Positions 62,352 to 64,000 of a DNA stretch of 64,000 bases are shown here, piece by piece. The translations under genes were made by a program, and so were the position numbers. The stretch is from Sodaliphilus pleomorphus (GTDB taxonomy: Bacteria; Bacteroidota; Bacteroidia; Bacteroidales; Muribaculaceae), in contig NZ_CP045696.1 in assembly GCF_009676955.1 (NCBI RefSeq), positions 2,747,001 to 2,811,000 on the forward strand. The letters run 5' to 3'. Position 1 is the first letter of the stretch. The number at the start of each line of letters is the position of its first letter. The notes below the pieces were generated by a model that was not told where the DNA came from, searched no databases, and worked only from the letters and a program-made list of their open reading frames with translations.

Positions 62352-64000
62352 TTAACCTTTGTTAACCTTTCGGTAGAACGCGTTCATCGCTGCTTTTGTG
62401 ATTATCTGTTTGTTAACTTCCACACCGGCAAGCTCTTGCAGTTGGTCGGTGAGGCTGGTGCGCTGGAACATGGGCACGTATCCCAGTCCCTGGATTTGTC
62501 CGAAGCGCAGGTTCTGGAGAGTGTCGATCAGCTGGTCGACGGTCAGGGGGTGCTCCTTGTAGGCCTCGGGGAACGAGTCGGCCAGCTGCTTTTGCAGGAG
62601 CTTGAGCAGCAGCAGTGCGAGGAAGCAGACGAGGAAGTGGGAGCGGATGCGGTCCTGCCTGGAGAGGTAGACGGGTCTGGCCTCGAGGTGGGTCTTGGTG
62701 GTGCGGAACAGGTGCTCTATCTCGTGATGGAAGGAGCGTGCCTTGAGCACGAACGCGGCCTCGTCGTCGAGCGAGGTGGCGTAGGCGTAGAAGCCGTCGA
62801 GCTTCTCCTCCTGCCCTAGGATGTCGTCATTGATGACCATCTCGGTCTTGACGGCCGTCTGTCCGTCGTCGGTCTTGTGTATGGTCTCTATGTAGTTGAG
62901 CGGTGACTGCTGCGAGCGGCGCGGGTTGGCCTGCCCCCTGGCCACTATCTTCCTGGCCGCCGCGAGGCGCTCGGCGCGCTTGTGCCTGAGGAAGAGGGCG
63001 AAGTCGTGGCTGTAGGTGATGATGACCCTCTCGGCCCTGGAGGAGCTTTGCCATTGCCTGATGCGTCGCCCCCGGGCGTCGACGGGCGTTGCGCCGGGGT
63101 TCTCCCTGCGGGCCTCGAGCCACTGCGGGTTGAGGCATTTCACGGTTTTGTCGACAAGTATCTCCTTGTAGAATGTGGTCTGGCGCAGCAGGGAGCTGTC
63201 AGCCTGGCCGCCCTCGCGCAGCACGTCCAGGTTGTAGAGGCCGCCGTCGGAGTACTTCTCGTGCAGCAGCCTGGCCTTTTCCCCGTCGGCGCAGTAGCCC
63301 AGCCTCCAGCCCCTGGGGTCGACGGCGGCCCGGCGGTCGGCGGCGGGCAGCGAGGGGATCGACTGGACGCAGATGTAGTCGCGGCCCTGGTCCATGTTGT
63401 AGCGCCGGTTGCCCTCCGAGGCCAGGCCGGCGTCGGTGGAGACGACGAACTCGGTCAGGCCGAACTTGCGCCTCAGCACATCCTCGAGCGGCTGGAGCGT
63501 GGCCTGCTCCGACTCGTTGCCCGGGAAGACCACAAAGGCCAGCGGGATGCCGTCCATGTCCATGAACATGCCCATCTGCACGATGGGGCTGGGCCGGTTC
63601 TCTTTCGACTTGCCGCGCTTGCGCAGCCCGGCCACGAGCTCGCCGGTCTCTATGTCCACCGTGTCCCTGTCGTTGTCCTCGATCTCGAAGTAGTAGTTGG
63701 TGCAGTCGTAGTAGATCACCCTGTCCCTGCGTTCCATGAACCTGGCCGAGCAGGCGTAGACGCCGGCCTGGATGTCGTCGATGTGGCCCGAGAGCAGGCT
63801 CAGGGCCCGGTACATGTCGGCCTCGCCGAACTTCGGGGGCCGCACCAGCCCCTGCGCCTTTCGCAGCGTCCTCTGCTTGGAGCAGGGGAAGAGCAGACGG
63901 CCCGTGACCAGCGTCCTCAATATCCCGTCGAGGTCGAACTTCGCCTTGCTCGCCTTCTTGATCTCGGCGCACATGCGGGGCAGGCCGAGCCTGTTGTAGA
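62352..64000 (-). mobile_element. IS1634/IS4-type transposase (5' end outside window)
   Basis: At least 549 residues; the frame runs without a stop to the right edge. An ATG at 63974 is internal, and the residues before it (YNRLGLPR) look like transposase sequence. Catalytic DDE features are YYDCTNYYFE, VVSTDAGLASEGN and the C-terminal HHEIEHLFRTTKTHLEARPV region with the YREK-like Glu. The gene is visibly richer in G and C than its surroundings, with different codon choice, which suggests a mobile origin. No frameshift or stop is seen, so it may be active. Confidence 0.85.

Noticed and set aside
1..64000. CRISPR arrays, tRNA or rRNA genes, prophage modules and toxin-antitoxin pairs
   Set aside because: Scanned the intergenic gaps by eye and found no regular direct repeats, cloverleaf-like sequence, rRNA segments or phage genes.

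Overview
This 64 kb window reads as chromosomal DNA from a fairly GC-rich member of the Bacteroidales, perhaps a Muribaculaceae-like gut lineage. The lineage is an inference from gene content. The evidence is Bacteroidota-type promoters (TTTG, about 20 bases, TAnnTTTG), families typical of the phylum (DUF4922, DUF5106, DUF4369, DUF5009, WG-repeat and PD40 proteins), a type IX secretion sorting domain, and near absence of Shine-Dalgarno sequences. No rRNA, tRNA, CRISPR array or prophage was seen.

Layout. 1-4000: tail of an unknown gene, methionine aminopeptidase, and an AmmeMemoRadiSam pair (Memo-AMMECR1 fusion plus radical SAM enzyme). 4154-11702: three successive pairs, each a secreted PD40 beta-propeller gene followed by a secreted zinc amidase gene; the last amidase is large and carries Ig-like domains and a T9SS sorting domain. 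11943-19203: a BadF-type sugar kinase and two roughly 1000-residue paralogues in which an amidase fold appears split by a golvesin-like domain. 19230-22211: two tandem glycosyltransferases. 22227-34131: a compact plus-strand run of DUF4922, SpoIID, AmpG, NamZ, an FAD/Fe-S D-lactate-type dehydrogenase, a MurT-like membrane protein carrying an inserted Sel1 block, MurK-like kinase, MurQ and an SGNH esterase. 34279-43102: minus-strand genes (deacetylase, TPR protein, KdsA, RsmE, nucleoside-type MFS, DUF151 nuclease, MnmA, DoxX, DUF5106). 43103-62078: mixed housekeeping genes (S41 protease, MATE, M20 deacylase, GNAT/ACP/acyl ligase, prfB with its programmed frameshift, argB, WG protein, asd, two glycosyltransferases, a thioredoxin-like lipoprotein, a barrel protein, a phosphoesterase). 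62352-64000: an IS1634/IS4-type transposase that runs off the right edge.

How it fits together. About 30 kb (4154-34131) looks like a peptidoglycan harvesting and recycling region. Secreted amidases and a SpoIID-like protein would open the wall polymer, NamZ would release MurNAc, AmpG and the MurT-like protein would import muropeptides and MurNAc, MurK and MurQ would turn MurNAc into GlcNAc-6-phosphate and D-lactate, and the co-located flavin/Fe-S dehydrogenase could oxidise that D-lactate. The most unusual points are the Sel1 block inside the MurT-like protein, the threefold propeller/amidase duplication, the golvesin domain apparently inserted between the zinc ligands of an amidase, and a run of genes whose TAnnTTTG promoter element lies only 4-8 bases before the start codon.
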